The notes: generated by a model not told the origin, from the sequence alone. A stretch of DNA of 64,000 bases from Donghicola tyrosinivorans (GCF_003003355.1 NZ_PVTQ01000004.1:1-64000), one strand, 5' to 3'. Counted from the first letter of the stretch, positions 40,832-50,217 are shown. A program made the numbers and translations.

Positions 40832-42061
40832 ATGGCTGATACACTGATTTCCGTAGACCTCAGCGAAAGCCCGCACACCAATGAGAATGTGCACAACCGC
40901 TGGCATCCGGACATCCCCCTCGCGGTCTGGGTCGAACCCGGTGACGACTTCAAGATCGAGACCTACGATTGGACCGGTGGTCAGATCAAAAACAACGACG
41001 ACGCAGCGGACGTGCGTGATGTGGAGCTGGAGCAGGTCCACTATCTGTCCGGTCCCATCGGCGTCAAAGGGGCCGAGCCGGGCGATCTGCTGATCGTCGA
41101 AATTCTGGATATCGGCGCCAAGGAAGAGATGAACTGGGGGTTCAACGGCTTCTTTTCCAAACAGAACGGCGGCGGTTTCCTGACCGAACATTTTCCCGAG
41201 GCGCAAAAGTCGATCTGGGATTTTCACGGCATGTTCACCTCGTCCCGTCACGTGCCGGGGGTGAAATACGCGGGCCTTATTCACCCCGGTCTGATCGGCT
41301 GTCTTCCCGACCGCAAGATGCTGGACATGTGGAACAGCCGAGAGAAGGCGCTGTTCGACACCAACCCCGACCGCACGCCCCCCTTGGCTGCGCTGCCCAA
41401 CACCCAGTCTGCTCACATGGGCAAGCTGAAAGGCGACGAACGCGACAAGGCTGCTGCAGAAGGCGCCCGCACCGTGCCGCCCCGCGAACACGGCGGCAAC
41501 TGCGATATCAAAGATCTCAGCCGTGGCTGTAAAATCTACTTCCCCGTCTATGTGGACGGCGCGGGCCTTTCGATGGGCGATCTGCACTTCAGCCAAGGCG
41601 ATGGCGAGATCACCTTCTGCGGCGCCATTGAAATGGCGGGCTGGCTGCACATCAAGGTGGACCTGATTAAGGACGGGGTCAGCAAATACGGGGTCAAAAA
41701 CCCGATCTTCAAGCCTTCGCCGATCACGCCCAAATATGATGACTACCTGATCTTCGAGGGCATCTCTGTCGATGAAACCGGCACCCAGCATTATCTGGAT
41801 GTGCATGTGGCCTACCGTCAGGCCTGCCTCAACGCGATCGAGTACCTGAAGAAGTTCGGCTATACCGGCGCGCAGGCCTACGCGATCCTCGGGACCGCAC
41901 CGGTGCAGGGGCATATCTCGGGCGTGGTGGATATCCCCAACGCCTGCGCCACGCTGTGGCTGCCAACGGATATCTTCGACTTCGACATCAAGCTGGGGAA
42001 AGACGGCCCCAAGAAATATCTGGACGGGTCCATCGACATCCCGCTGGCGCCCGATCTCTGA
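40832..42061 (+). CDS. fmdA: Formamidase / acetamidase
   Basis: 409 residues, the usual size of FmdA/AmdA formamidases, from the ATG at 40832 preceded by AAGGAGG. Family features are WHPDIPLAVWVEPGDDFKIE, then GFNGFFSKQNGGGFLTEHFP, VPGVKYAGLIHPGLIGCLP and PREHGGNCDIKDLSRG, then DLHFSQGDGEITFCGAIEMA. The enzyme hydrolyses formamide (and more slowly related short amides) to ammonia and formate in the cytosol. Its place after five transporter genes shows that the imported amide is its substrate. Confidence 0.95.
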   Translation: MADTLISVDLSESPHTNENVHNRWHPDIPLAVWVEPGDDFKIETYDWTGGQIKNNDDAADVRDVELEQVHYLSGPIGVKGAEPGDLLIVEILDIGAKEEMNWGFNGFFSKQNGGGFLTEHFPEAQKSIWDFHGMFTSSRHVPGVKYAGLIHPGLIGCLPDRKMLDMWNSREKALFDTNPDRTPPLAALPNTQSAHMGKLKGDERDKAAAEGARTVPPREHGGNCDIKDLSRGCKIYFPVYVDGAGLSMGDLHFSQGDGEITFCGAIEMAGWLHIKVDLIKDGVSKYGVKNPIFKPSPITPKYDDYLIFEGISVDETGTQHYLDVHVAYRQACLNAIEYLKKFGYTGAQAYAILGTAPVQGHISGVVDIPNACATLWLPTDIFDFDIKLGKDGPKKYLDGSIDIPLAPDL

Positions 42062-42157
42062 GCCTGCCGGTTCTGGGGCCGCCCAACACCCCAGAGCAAC
42101 TGCAGCCGCGCGGGCTTGGCCTGCGCGGCTGCCCCCTCTCATCCCTGAAAGGACGCC

Positions 42158-42487
42158 ATGCCCTATTATGATTACCTCTGCGAAGACTGCGGCCCCTTCA
42201 CCGATTACGCCCCCATGGCCGCTTTCGATCAGCCCTGTGCGTGCCCCTCTTGCGCGGCAGAGGCCCCTCGGGTGTTGTTCACCGCGCCCAAAATCGCGGG
42301 CATGGATAAATCCCGCCGCACCGCGTTTGAGACCAATGAGCGCGCACAGCACGAACCAAAGCGCAGCGGCCACGGGGCAGGGTGTTCCTGCTGCTCGGGC
42401 AGTTCCAAGAAGTCGTCTGGAACGCTCTATCGCCCCGATGGCTCAAAGAGCTTTCCGGCAAAGCGCCCTTGGATGATTTCGCACTGA
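42158..42487 (+). CDS. fmdB: FmdB-family zinc-ribbon protein
   Basis: 109 residues. The N-terminal MPYYDYLCEDCG with Cys8 and Cys11, and then Cys29 and Cys32 (CPSC), form the FmdB zinc ribbon. A second Cys cluster, GAGCSCCSGSS, lies near 75-85. FmdB was first noted as a regulator of formamidase expression. The gene closes the operon 96 bases after fmdA. Confidence 0.88.
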   Translation: MPYYDYLCEDCGPFTDYAPMAAFDQPCACPSCAAEAPRVLFTAPKIAGMDKSRRTAFETNERAQHEPKRSGHGAGCSCCSGSSKKSSGTLYRPDGSKSFPAKRPWMISH

Positions 42488-43097
42488 TCGGCCATTGCCA
42501 TCACTGTCGCCCTTTGGGGCGGCGGGCTCTGATATAAACCAAATGACCCAGCCGACTGTCAGCAGAAGTTATGTGTTTCTGGTTCTCGGGTTGAATCATG
42601 GAACCGTCCTTGCCTGTTCAATTCGCAAGATTGCGAGACAGGACACACCGGAATTAAACTTGCCCTTGCCGCGCCAAGGGCAATTCCTGCCCCATTTGTA
42701 GGCAATTTCCCAAACTCATTTTGTTGCTATTTTCGACGCACTGTGGGCATCCCTAGGCATTGGCGGACCGCCTCATTTTGCATGAATGTTGTGCCAGAAT
42801 AGATCAATCTAGAATTGTAAGATGCGCCAGCTGCGAATTTGCGTTGGGTGAGGCGGTAATTTTGCGCGTCCTTGCCTGAAAAAGTGGCGGGTTGTCGCTA
42901 GAGTGACCCAATCGCATTGTTCGTAATCAGGAATTAATCGCGCATTTTGCCTCACTACAAAACTGATTTGTCTTAAAAAATTAATGTGAAAGTAGCGTTT
43001 CGGGGGCTGTCAGCGGCCTCGATTTCAGGCATACCCGCCTAGGTTGATTATTTGATTTATGCGACAACCAAAGAGTGTTTGTGGTGAAGGTGATTCG
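42488..43097. other. Non-coding region between fmdB and the repeat-protein gene
   Basis: 610 bases without a supported gene. GTCGCCC-TTTG-GGGCGGC (about 42507-42525) could form a weak terminator hairpin after fmdB but has no T-run. The rest is AT-richer and probably carries the promoter of the large repeat protein. GAAGGTGAT (about 43083-43091) is its likely ribosome site. Confidence 0.45.
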
Positions 43098-46000
43098 ATG
43101 GCTGTGATCGTTATTTCCGGTGTTGACGTTAATTTAGTAACGGACAACCTGAGCACGATAGTTCTGTTCCCGAGTGTGCTGGTCGAAAGCGATGATGCAA
43201 GCGCGGTCCTGACGGCGACTCTGACCGCAAGCGATGCCACGAACGGTGGTTTTACCGCCGACTCTTTGCTGGCAAGCGGATTTACAGATCTGGGTGATGG
43301 GACCTACACCTACAGTGGTACCGCTGCTGAAATGACGGCTGCCCTCCAGTTGCTTGTGTTCGAGCCTGCCGCGGAAAGCACCGCCTCCGGCGCAAGCGCG
43401 GCGATTGCCTACACCATCGATGTGACCGAACCCGCAGGGGGCAGTGCTTCGTCCAGCGTTGATATCACGATCGAGGTCGCTGATGGCCCCGGCGTTCCGA
43501 CACCGGACCAGTATGACACGGTGATCTACGGGGATGCGGGGGACAACCCGCTGGTTGGGACCTCTGGCAACGACTGGATCGAGGGTGGCGCAGGGCGTGA
43601 CAATATCGATGCAGGCGCAGGGGACGACTATATCATCGCTGGTACGGGCGGTGACTGGTGGGTCAAAGGCGGCTCGGGTGCGGACATCTTCCAGTTCTCG
43701 GTCGGGGACTACGGCGTCAAGATCGCGGATTGGGAAGACGGCGTGGACAAGATCTTCCTTGCCGGAGGTCTGACCTACGCGGACCTTGAGAAGCTGACCT
43801 ACACGGGCACTGGCCTGACTACCGTGGTTTATCGCACCTCGAACGGCGACCGTCTGATGTTCTATAACATGGACCCGACGCTGATCGACGAAGATGACTT
43901 TCTGACCGAGGCCGATTTCCTTGACGCCAACACCGCCCCTGTGGCTGTGGCGGATGCGCCCTCGGGAGACGAGGATACCGTGATCTCGGGCGCAGTAACG
44001 GCGACTGATGCGGATGGAGACGCGGTGACCTTCTCGCTGGTCTCGGACGCCACAAGCGGCGTGGTCACGGTGAACACCGATGGCACCTACACCTATACCC
44101 CCAGCGCCGATTTCAACGGCACGGACAGTTTTGAGGTGCTTGCAGACGACGGCAACGGCGGCACGGACACGGTGACGGTTAGCGTGACGGTCAACGGGGT
44201 GAACGATGCACCTGTAGCGCTGGACGATAGTGCTGCGACGGACGAGGGCGCGTCGGTGGTCATCAGCCTCTTGGCGAATGATAGCGATGCGGATGGCGAC
44301 ACCCTGAGCCTCAGTGCCATTAGCGCGGCGGGCAACGGCACCGTGGTCGATAACGGTGACGGCACGGTGACCTACACGCCGACCTCTGGCTTCAGCGGGA
44401 CGGATAGTTTTAGCTACACCGTTTCGGACGGGAACGGCGGCACCGCGACGGCCACTGCGACGGTGACGGTCTCGGCCGCGCCTGTGAACACGGCGCCTGT
44501 GGCTGTGGATGACAGTGCTGCGACGGACGAGGGCGCGTCGGTGGTCATCAGCCTCTTGGCCAACGACAGCGACGCGGATGGCGATACCCTGAGCCTCAGT
44601 GCCATTAGCGCTGCGGGTAATGGCACTGTGGTCGATAACGGTGACGGGACAGTGACCTACACGCCGACCACCGGCTTCAGCGGGACGGATAGTTTTAGCT
44701 ATACCGTGTCTGACGGGAATGGCAGCACGGCGACGGCTACCGCGACGGTGACGGTCGAAGCAACCACCACCCCATCAACCGGTGTTCCGACACCGGACCA
44801 GTATGACACGGTGATCTACGGGGATGCGGGGGACAACCCGCTGGTTGGGACCTCTGGCAACGACTGGATCGAGGGTGGCGCAGGGCGTGACAATATCGAT
44901 GCAGGCGCAGGGGACGACTATATCATCGCTGGTACGGGCGGTGACTGGTGGGTCAAAGGCGGCTCGGGCGCGGATATCTTCCAGTTCTCGGTCGGGGACT
45001 ACGGCGTCAAGATCGCGGATTGGGAAGACGGCGTGGACAAGATCTTCCTTGCCGGAGGTCTGACCTACGCGGACCTTGAGAAGCTGACCTACACGGGCAC
45101 TGGCCTGACTACCGTGGTTTATCGCACCTCGAACGGCGACCGTCTGATGTTCTATAACATGGACCCGACGCTGATCGACGAAGATGACTTTCTGACCGAG
45201 GCCGATTTCCTTGACGCCAACAATGCCCCTGTGGCGGTGGCGGATGCGCCCTCGGGAGACGAGGATACCGTGATCTCGGGCGCAGTAACGGCGACTGATG
45301 CGGATGGGGATACGGTCACATTCTCTTTGGCCTCGGACGCGACAAGCGGCGTGGTCACGGTGAACGCCGATGGCACCTACACCTATACCCCCGGTGCCGA
45401 TTTCAACGGCACGGACAGTTTTGAGGTGCTTGCAGACGACGGCAACGGCGGCACGGACACGGTGACGGTTAGCGTGACGGTCAACGGGGTGAACGATGCA
45501 CCTGTGGCGGTGGACGATAGCGCTGCGACGGACGAGGGTGCGTCGGTGGTCATCAGCCTCTTGGCCAACGACAGCGATGCGGATGGCGACGCCTTGAGCC
45601 TCAGCGCCTTGGGGGCTGCGGGCAACGGCACCGTGGTCGATAACGGTGACGGCACGGTGACCTATACGCCGACCTCCGGTTTCAGCGGGACGGATAGTTT
45701 TAGCTACACGGTCTCGGACGGGAACGGCGGGAGTGCGACGGCTACCGCGACGGTGACGGTCTCGGCGGCGCCTGTGAACACGGCGCCTGTGGCTGTGGAC
45801 GATAGTGCTGCGACGGACGAGGGTGCGTCGGTTGTCATCAGCCTCTTGGCGAATGACAGCGATGCGGATGGCGACACCCTGAGCCTCAGCGCCTTGGGGG
45901 CTGCGGGCAACGGCATAGTGGTCGATAACGGCGACGGGACAGTGACCTACACGCCGACCGCGGGCTTCAGCGGGACGGATAGCTTTGGCTACACCGTTTC

Positions 46001-49000
46001 GGACGGGAACGGCGGCACCGCGACGGCTACCGCGACGGTGACGGTCTCGGCCGCGCCTGTGAACACGGCGCCTGCGGCAGTGGATGACAGCGCTGCGACG
46101 GACGAGGGCGCATCGGTTATCATCAGCCTCTTGGCCAACGACAGCGATGCGGATGGCGACACCCTGAGCCTCAGCGCCTTGGGCGCGGCGGGCAACGGCA
46201 CCGTGGTCGATAACGGCGACGGCACCGTGACCTACACGCCGACCACCGGCTTCAGCGGGACGGATAGCTTTGGCTATACGGTCTCGGACGGGAACGGCGG
46301 CACCGCGACGGCCACCGCGACGGTGACAGTCTCGGCCGCGCCCGTGAACACCGCGCCTGTGGCTGTGGACGATAGCGCTGCGACGGACGAGGGCGCATCG
46401 GTTATCATCAGCCTCTTGGCCAACGACAGCGATGCGGATGGCGACGCCCTGAGCCTCAGCGCCTTGGGCGCGGTGGGCAACGGCACCGTGGTCGATAACG
46501 GTGAGGGCACGGTGACCTACACGCCGACCTCCGGTTTCAGCGGGACGGATAGTTTTAGCTACACGGTCTCGGACGGGAACGGCGGGACTGCGACGGCCAC
46601 TGCGACGGTGACGGTCTCGGCCGCGCCTGTGAACACGGCGCCTGTGGCTGTGGACGATAGCGCTGCGACGGACGAGGGCGCATCGGTTATCATCAGCCTC
46701 TTGGCCAACGACAGCGATGCGGATGGCGACACCCTGAGCCTCAGCGCCTTGGGGGCTGCGGGCAACGGCACTGTGGTCAATAACGGCGACGGCACGGTGA
46801 CCTACACGCCGACCTCCGGTTTCAGCGGGACGGATAGTTTTAGCTATACCGTATCCGACGGGAACGGCGGCACCGCGACGGCCACCGCGACGGTGACGGT
46901 CGAAGCAACCACCACCCCGTCAACCGGCGTTCCGACGCCGGATCAGTATGACACGGTGATTTACGGGGATGAGGGGGACAACCCGCTGGTTGGGACCTCT
47001 GGCAACGACTGGATCGATGCGGGCGATGGCCGTGACAACCTGAATGCCGGAGCGGGCGATGACTATATCATCGCGGGCAAGGGTGGTGACTGGTGGGTCA
47101 AAGGCGGCTCGGGCGCGGATATCTTCCAGTTCTCGGTCGGCGATTACGGGGTCAAGATTGCGGACTGGGAAGACGGCGTCGACAAGATCTTCCTTGCTGG
47201 AGGTCTGACCTACGCGGATCTAACTCGTGACACCTACACAGGTACGGGCCTGACGACGGTGGTGTTCCGCACTTCGAACGGCGACCGTCTGATGTTCTAC
47301 AACATGGACCCGACCCTGATCGACGCGGACGACTTCCTGACCGAGGCTGACTATACTGCCGTGGGCAATGCACCCGTGGCCGTGGCGGATGCGCCTTCAG
47401 GGAATGAGGACACCACGATCTCGGGCGCTGTGACGGCGACTGATGCGGATGGGGATACGGTCACATTCTCATTGGTCTCGGACGCCACAAGCGGGTCGGT
47501 CACGGTGAACACCGATGGCACCTATAGCTACATGCCGGACGCGAACTTTAACGGCACGGACAGTTTTGAAGTCTCTGCCGCGGACGGCAACGGCAACAGC
47601 GATACGGTCACTGTCAGCGTATCGGTCGCTGCGGTGAACGATGCGCCTGTGGCCGTAGATGATACGGCAACCACAGATGCGGGCGCGTCGGTGACCTTTA
47701 GCCTTGTGGCCAATGACAGCGATGTGGATGGCGATAGCTTGTCGATCAGCAGCCTTGGCAGCGTTGCGAACGGCACCTTGGTGAACAACGGTGACGGCAC
47801 GGTCACCTATACGCCGGATGCCGGTTTCACAGGGGTCGACAGCTTTGACTACACCATCTCAGACGGGAACGGTGGCACGGCAACGGCCAGCGCAACCGTC
47901 GGAGTGGATGAGGTCATCCTACCCGGCACTGGCAAGGAAATCCTGTTGGTTGTCACCATGGGCCAATCCCTGAGCGTCGGCACCACCACTTGGGCCAACC
48001 GCGAGGTCCTGTCGACCGAGGCCGTCTATCCCGACACTGTTTTGGGTCTGGATTTCGGCAACAGCCAGAACAACTCTTGGGGCTGGCGCGAAAGCGCGGT
48101 GGATGTCACCGATTATCAAGGGCTGACATCTTGGGTCGAAACCCAGACCGAGACTCATGCCTCGGCGATGCTGAACACCCTGACTGCCCAGTATGAGGCC
48201 AACGGGCAAGAGGCTCCGACCTTGTTGCATTTTAACGTCGGCATTCCTGGGAAATCCATTCTGTCGCTCTCGGCGGAAAGCGATCAGATTTATTCTTCGA
48301 TGTCGGCAGCCTTGGCTGCGACCCAAGAGGGCGATCTGTTCATCGTCCAGAGCGGGACCACCTACAGCTATTATGCGAACTCGGGCGGGGGGACGACCTA
48401 CAGCTACGGCACCCAGAGCCATCCCTATGCCTTCGATAACTTCAAGGTTCAGCTTGAGCTGGCCTATAATGAGGCGATTTCGCAGGGCTACACGGTGCAA
48501 GACCGCATCGTGATCAACTTTATCCAAGGCCAGTCTGATGCGAACCAGACCGATGATGAATACGGTTACCGGTTCCTGTTGCAGAACCTGATGGACAATG
48601 CCGACGACTATGCGGACAGCCTCTTTGGATATGACGTCGAGACGATCTCGATCGTGTCGCAGCACCGCGGCTATGCGGCCAAGGATGTGGCATTCGACCA
48701 GATCAGCTATGTGACGGACAACGCCTCGGCCTATTTCGGTGCGCCGGAGTTCCAGTTCGAAGCCAGCGAGCCTGCCAGCGTCGGCGGCGATTACACGCAC
48801 CTCAGCTCTGAGGGCTATTACATGATGGGCAGCACCATCGGCCTGAAACTGTATGAAGCGCTGGAAGGGACGGGGGATGACCCGATCCTGATATCTAGCG
48901 TGGACGTTCAGAACGGGAACGAGATTCTGGTGACCTTCAGCGGTCTGGAAGGATCGTTGGTGGATGATCCATACTCGGCCTACCGCGAAGGCGTGGGGCT

Positions 49001-49352
49001 GGTGCCGCCGGAAAACTTCGGCTTCTCGATCGCGAATGCCAGTGGCACTTATTCGGGGTCTTTGGCCGCCATTACGTCGGTCGAGATCGTCGGTGCCAAT
49101 CAGGTGTTGATCACCGCAGATCAGGACCTGACGGATTCCTTCGTGCTGTATCTGGGCCGGAACGACAGCGAGGATCTGGCGGACGATGTTATCTCGCCTG
49201 GTGCGGGGGACGGCTTTGGCGGTACCACCTTGCGGGATTCCGAGGTGGACGTGGCGCTGGATCCCACCAGCGGGCGGGTTCTGGATGATGAGTTCATCTA
49301 TGAATATGCGCCGATCCAGTCCTTTGATGTGACGGTCGATCTACTGGTCTAA
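43098..49352 (+). CDS. Very large RTX/cadherin-like repeat protein with C-terminal SGNH-hydrolase-like domain
   Basis: 2084 residues from the ATG at 43098. After a ~130-residue beta-rich head it carries three near-identical RTX modules (starting nt 43491, 44781, 46926) with GGxGxD-type calcium repeats (NDWIEGGAGRDNIDAGAGDD). Each is followed by one VCBS/cadherin-like unit (DEDTVISGAVTATDADGD) and then 2, 5 and 1 copies of a 95-residue cadherin-like repeat (DDSAATDEGASV, TYTPTSGFSGTDSFSYTVSD). Residues about 1611-1930 look like an SGNH/sialate-O-acetylesterase-type hydrolase: VVTMGQSLSVG (block I), FIQGQSDANQ (block III), DYTHLSSEGYY (block V Asp/His). No N-terminal signal is seen, so type I secretion is likely, but no exporter genes are nearby. 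It may act as an adhesin or matrix protein with deacetylase activity. Confidence 0.88.
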   Translation: MAVIVISGVDVNLVTDNLSTIVLFPSVLVESDDASAVLTATLTASDATNGGFTADSLLASGFTDLGDGTYTYSGTAAEMTAALQLLVFEPAAESTASGASAAIAYTIDVTEPAGGSASSSVDITIEVADGPGVPTPDQYDTVIYGDAGDNPLVGTSGNDWIEGGAGRDNIDAGAGDDYIIAGTGGDWWVKGGSGADIFQFSVGDYGVKIADWEDGVDKIFLAGGLTYADLEKLTYTGTGLTTVVYRTSNGDRLMFYNMDPTLIDEDDFLTEADFLDANTAPVAVADAPSGDEDTVISGAVTATDADGDAVTFSLVSDATSGVVTVNTDGTYTYTPSADFNGTDSFEVLADDGNGGTDTVTVSVTVNGVNDAPVALDDSAATDEGASVVISLLANDSDADGDTLSLSAISAAGNGTVVDNGDGTVTYTPTSGFSGTDSFSYTVSDGNGGTATATATVTVSAAPVNTAPVAVDDSAATDEGASVVISLLANDSDADGDTLSLSAISAAGNGTVVDNGDGTVTYTPTTGFSGTDSFSYTVSDGNGSTATATATVTVEATTTPSTGVPTPDQYDTVIYGDAGDNPLVGTSGNDWIEGGAGRDNIDAGAGDDYIIAGTGGDWWVKGGSGADIFQFSVGDYGVKIADWEDGVDKIFLAGGLTYADLEKLTYTGTGLTTVVYRTSNGDRLMFYNMDPTLIDEDDFLTEADFLDANNAPVAVADAPSGDEDTVISGAVTATDADGDTVTFSLASDATSGVVTVNADGTYTYTPGADFNGTDSFEVLADDGNGGTDTVTVSVTVNGVNDAPVAVDDSAATDEGASVVISLLANDSDADGDALSLSALGAAGNGTVVDNGDGTVTYTPTSGFSGTDSFSYTVSDGNGGSATATATVTVSAAPVNTAPVAVDDSAATDEGASVVISLLANDSDADGDTLSLSALGAAGNGIVVDNGDGTVTYTPTAGFSGTDSFGYTVSDGNGGTATATATVTVSAAPVNTAPAAVDDSAATDEGASVIISLLANDSDADGDTLSLSALGAAGNGTVVDNGDGTVTYTPTTGFSGTDSFGYTVSDGNGGTATATATVTVSAAPVNTAPVAVDDSAATDEGASVIISLLANDSDADGDALSLSALGAVGNGTVVDNGEGTVTYTPTSGFSGTDSFSYTVSDGNGGTATATATVTVSAAPVNTAPVAVDDSAATDEGASVIISLLANDSDADGDTLSLSALGAAGNGTVVNNGDGTVTYTPTSGFSGTDSFSYTVSDGNGGTATATATVTVEATTTPSTGVPTPDQYDTVIYGDEGDNPLVGTSGNDWIDAGDGRDNLNAGAGDDYIIAGKGGDWWVKGGSGADIFQFSVGDYGVKIADWEDGVDKIFLAGGLTYADLTRDTYTGTGLTTVVFRTSNGDRLMFYNMDPTLIDADDFLTEADYTAVGNAPVAVADAPSGNEDTTISGAVTATDADGDTVTFSLVSDATSGSVTVNTDGTYSYMPDANFNGTDSFEVSAADGNGNSDTVTVSVSVAAVNDAPVAVDDTATTDAGASVTFSLVANDSDVDGDSLSISSLGSVANGTLVNNGDGTVTYTPDAGFTGVDSFDYTISDGNGGTATASATVGVDEVILPGTGKEILLVVTMGQSLSVGTTTWANREVLSTEAVYPDTVLGLDFGNSQNNSWGWRESAVDVTDYQGLTSWVETQTETHASAMLNTLTAQYEANGQEAPTLLHFNVGIPGKSILSLSAESDQIYSSMSAALAATQEGDLFIVQSGTTYSYYANSGGGTTYSYGTQSHPYAFDNFKVQLELAYNEAISQGYTVQDRIVINFIQGQSDANQTDDEYGYRFLLQNLMDNADDYADSLFGYDVETISIVSQHRGYAAKDVAFDQISYVTDNASAYFGAPEFQFEASEPASVGGDYTHLSSEGYYMMGSTIGLKLYEALEGTGDDPILISSVDVQNGNEILVTFSGLEGSLVDDPYSAYREGVGLVPPENFGFSIANASGTYSGSLAAITSVEIVGANQVLITADQDLTDSFVLYLGRNDSEDLADDVISPGAGDGFGGTTLRDSEVDVALDPTSGRVLDDEFIYEYAPIQSFDVTVDLLV
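43491..47360 (+). repeat. Three RTX-module copies (about 440 bp each) at 43491, 44781 and 46926
   Basis: The module starting GTTCCGACACCGGACCAGTA (copy 1 at 43492) recurs with near-identical sequence. Copy starts are 1290 and 2145 bases apart. The difference, 855, is exactly three of the 285-base repeats below. Copies 1 and 2 are almost identical; copy 3 has more silent and coding changes. Confidence 0.9.
44211..46908 (+). repeat. 285-bp tandem coding repeats (95 residues): two copies, then five copies
   Basis: Units begin near 44211 and 44497, then 45501, 45786, 46071, 46356 and 46641, each coding for DDSAATDEGASV and the following cadherin-like fold. Near-identity, including long silent stretches, points to recent unequal recombination, and copy number probably varies between strains or assemblies. 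A diverged eighth unit follows copy 3 of the RTX module (about 47640-47915). Confidence 0.88.
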
Positions 49353-49360
49353 CGTTCATA

Positions 49361-49385
49361 GCGGCCCCCAACGGGGCCGCTTTTA
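49361..49385 (+). terminator. Intrinsic terminator of the repeat-protein gene
   Basis: GCGGCCCC (49361-49368) pairs with GGGGCCGC (49373-49380) around CAAC, followed by TTTTA. It starts 9 bases after the stop codon. Confidence 0.9.
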
Positions 49386-49476
49386 CTTTGGGGCGGTAGA
49401 AACTCTTCAATCCCTCATCGGCCAAAGCCTGTGGGCGCACATCAGTTAATGTACGCTCCCTAGGGCAATTCACAGA

Positions 49477-49525
49477 AAATATGTTACATATTTCCTTGAA
49501 GTGTAGCGAAATATGTAACATATTT
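49477..49525 (+). promoter_or_regulatory. Two tandem palindromic operators upstream of the 49554 gene
   Basis: AAATATGT-T-ACATATTT (49477-49493) and AAATATGT-A-ACATATTT (49509-49525) are perfect palindromes that differ only in the central base and lie 32 bases apart centre to centre, about three helical turns. They end 28 bases before the ATG at 49554, the position expected for a self-repressing DNA-binding protein. Confidence 0.75.
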
Positions 49526-49553
49526 CCCGTGTAGCCACTCTGGGAGAAATAGA

Positions 49554-50135
49554 ATGCCGGTCGTTCGAATAAGTGACGCAACATTCGTGGACTTAAAGTC
49601 GATCGCTACTTGGCTCGACGTTGAAACGCCCGCTCTAACAATTGAGCAACTGGTTAGAGATAAAATGGCGCAACTCGGGCTTGAGCGTGATGATCCACAT
49701 GAAATTATTATGCCTTCTGGGGCATCATGCGCCTCATTGGATGAGAGTATAATAGAATTCAAAACTGCGCCTGGTCTGACTTTCGCGCGGGTGCGGGCGG
49801 CTTCGGTTGATGGCTGCTGGCTAGAAAAAACGAACTGGTCTGTAGTCCTCTTGCAAGTGATCTCAGCCGTTATGAAGAAGCACAAGATGGACGCAAATAG
49901 CCTTGCGCGAGAGCTGCAAGTGCCCTCAAAGCCCTATGAATTTAATGAGGAAGGTTACAAATACTACTCTCACCTTGGCCTTTCAATTCAAGGGCAGTCG
50001 GCTCCAGATGCTTGGCGCGAGATTGAGCGTCTTGCACAAAAGCACCGAGTGGCTGTCGAGGTCCGCTTTCAATGGAGTGAGAACGATAAGGCCCAGTATC
50101 CGGGAAAGGTCGGTATGCTTCGGGCTGGAATTTGA
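49554..50135 (+). CDS. Uncharacterised protein, possible DNA-binding protein under palindromic operators
   Basis: 193 residues; I do not recognise the family. The first ~45 residues (MPVVRISDATFVDLKSIATW, then LVRDKMAQLGLE) resemble a short ribbon-helix-helix/SeqA-N-like segment. The C-terminal ~60 residues are compact and conserved-looking (YYSHLGLSIQGQSAPDAWRE, then VRFQWSENDKAQYPGKVG). Base composition is clearly lower in GC than the neighbours, suggesting acquisition. It is a single gene between two terminators. The double palindrome just upstream suggests autoregulation. GGGAG precedes the ATG. Confidence 0.6.
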   Translation: MPVVRISDATFVDLKSIATWLDVETPALTIEQLVRDKMAQLGLERDDPHEIIMPSGASCASLDESIIEFKTAPGLTFARVRAASVDGCWLEKTNWSVVLLQVISAVMKKHKMDANSLARELQVPSKPYEFNEEGYKYYSHLGLSIQGQSAPDAWREIERLAQKHRVAVEVRFQWSENDKAQYPGKVGMLRAGI

Positions 50136-50190
50136 AAGCAGCGGTAGCAAGCGTAATAAATCTTCAGAAGTCCTCTAACCCAATAGAAAA

Positions 50191-50217
50191 GGGCGCGGTG
50201 GTCAGACCATCGCGCCC
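50191..50217. terminator. Bidirectional terminator between the 49554 gene and acnB
   Basis: GGGCGCGGTGGT (50191-50202) pairs with ACCATCGCGCCC (50206-50217, one G-T wobble) around a 3-base loop, with AAAA before and TTT after. It serves the convergent 49554 gene and acnB. Confidence 0.85.

Noticed and set aside
44093-46795. Regular series of ~78-90-codon minus-strand frames in the repeat gene
   Set aside because: They recur every 285 bases because the coding repeat does. They are not separate genes.
44211-46908. Possible CRISPR-like or satellite array
   Set aside because: The units are 285 bases, contiguous, in frame and protein-coding, with no spacer/repeat alternation.
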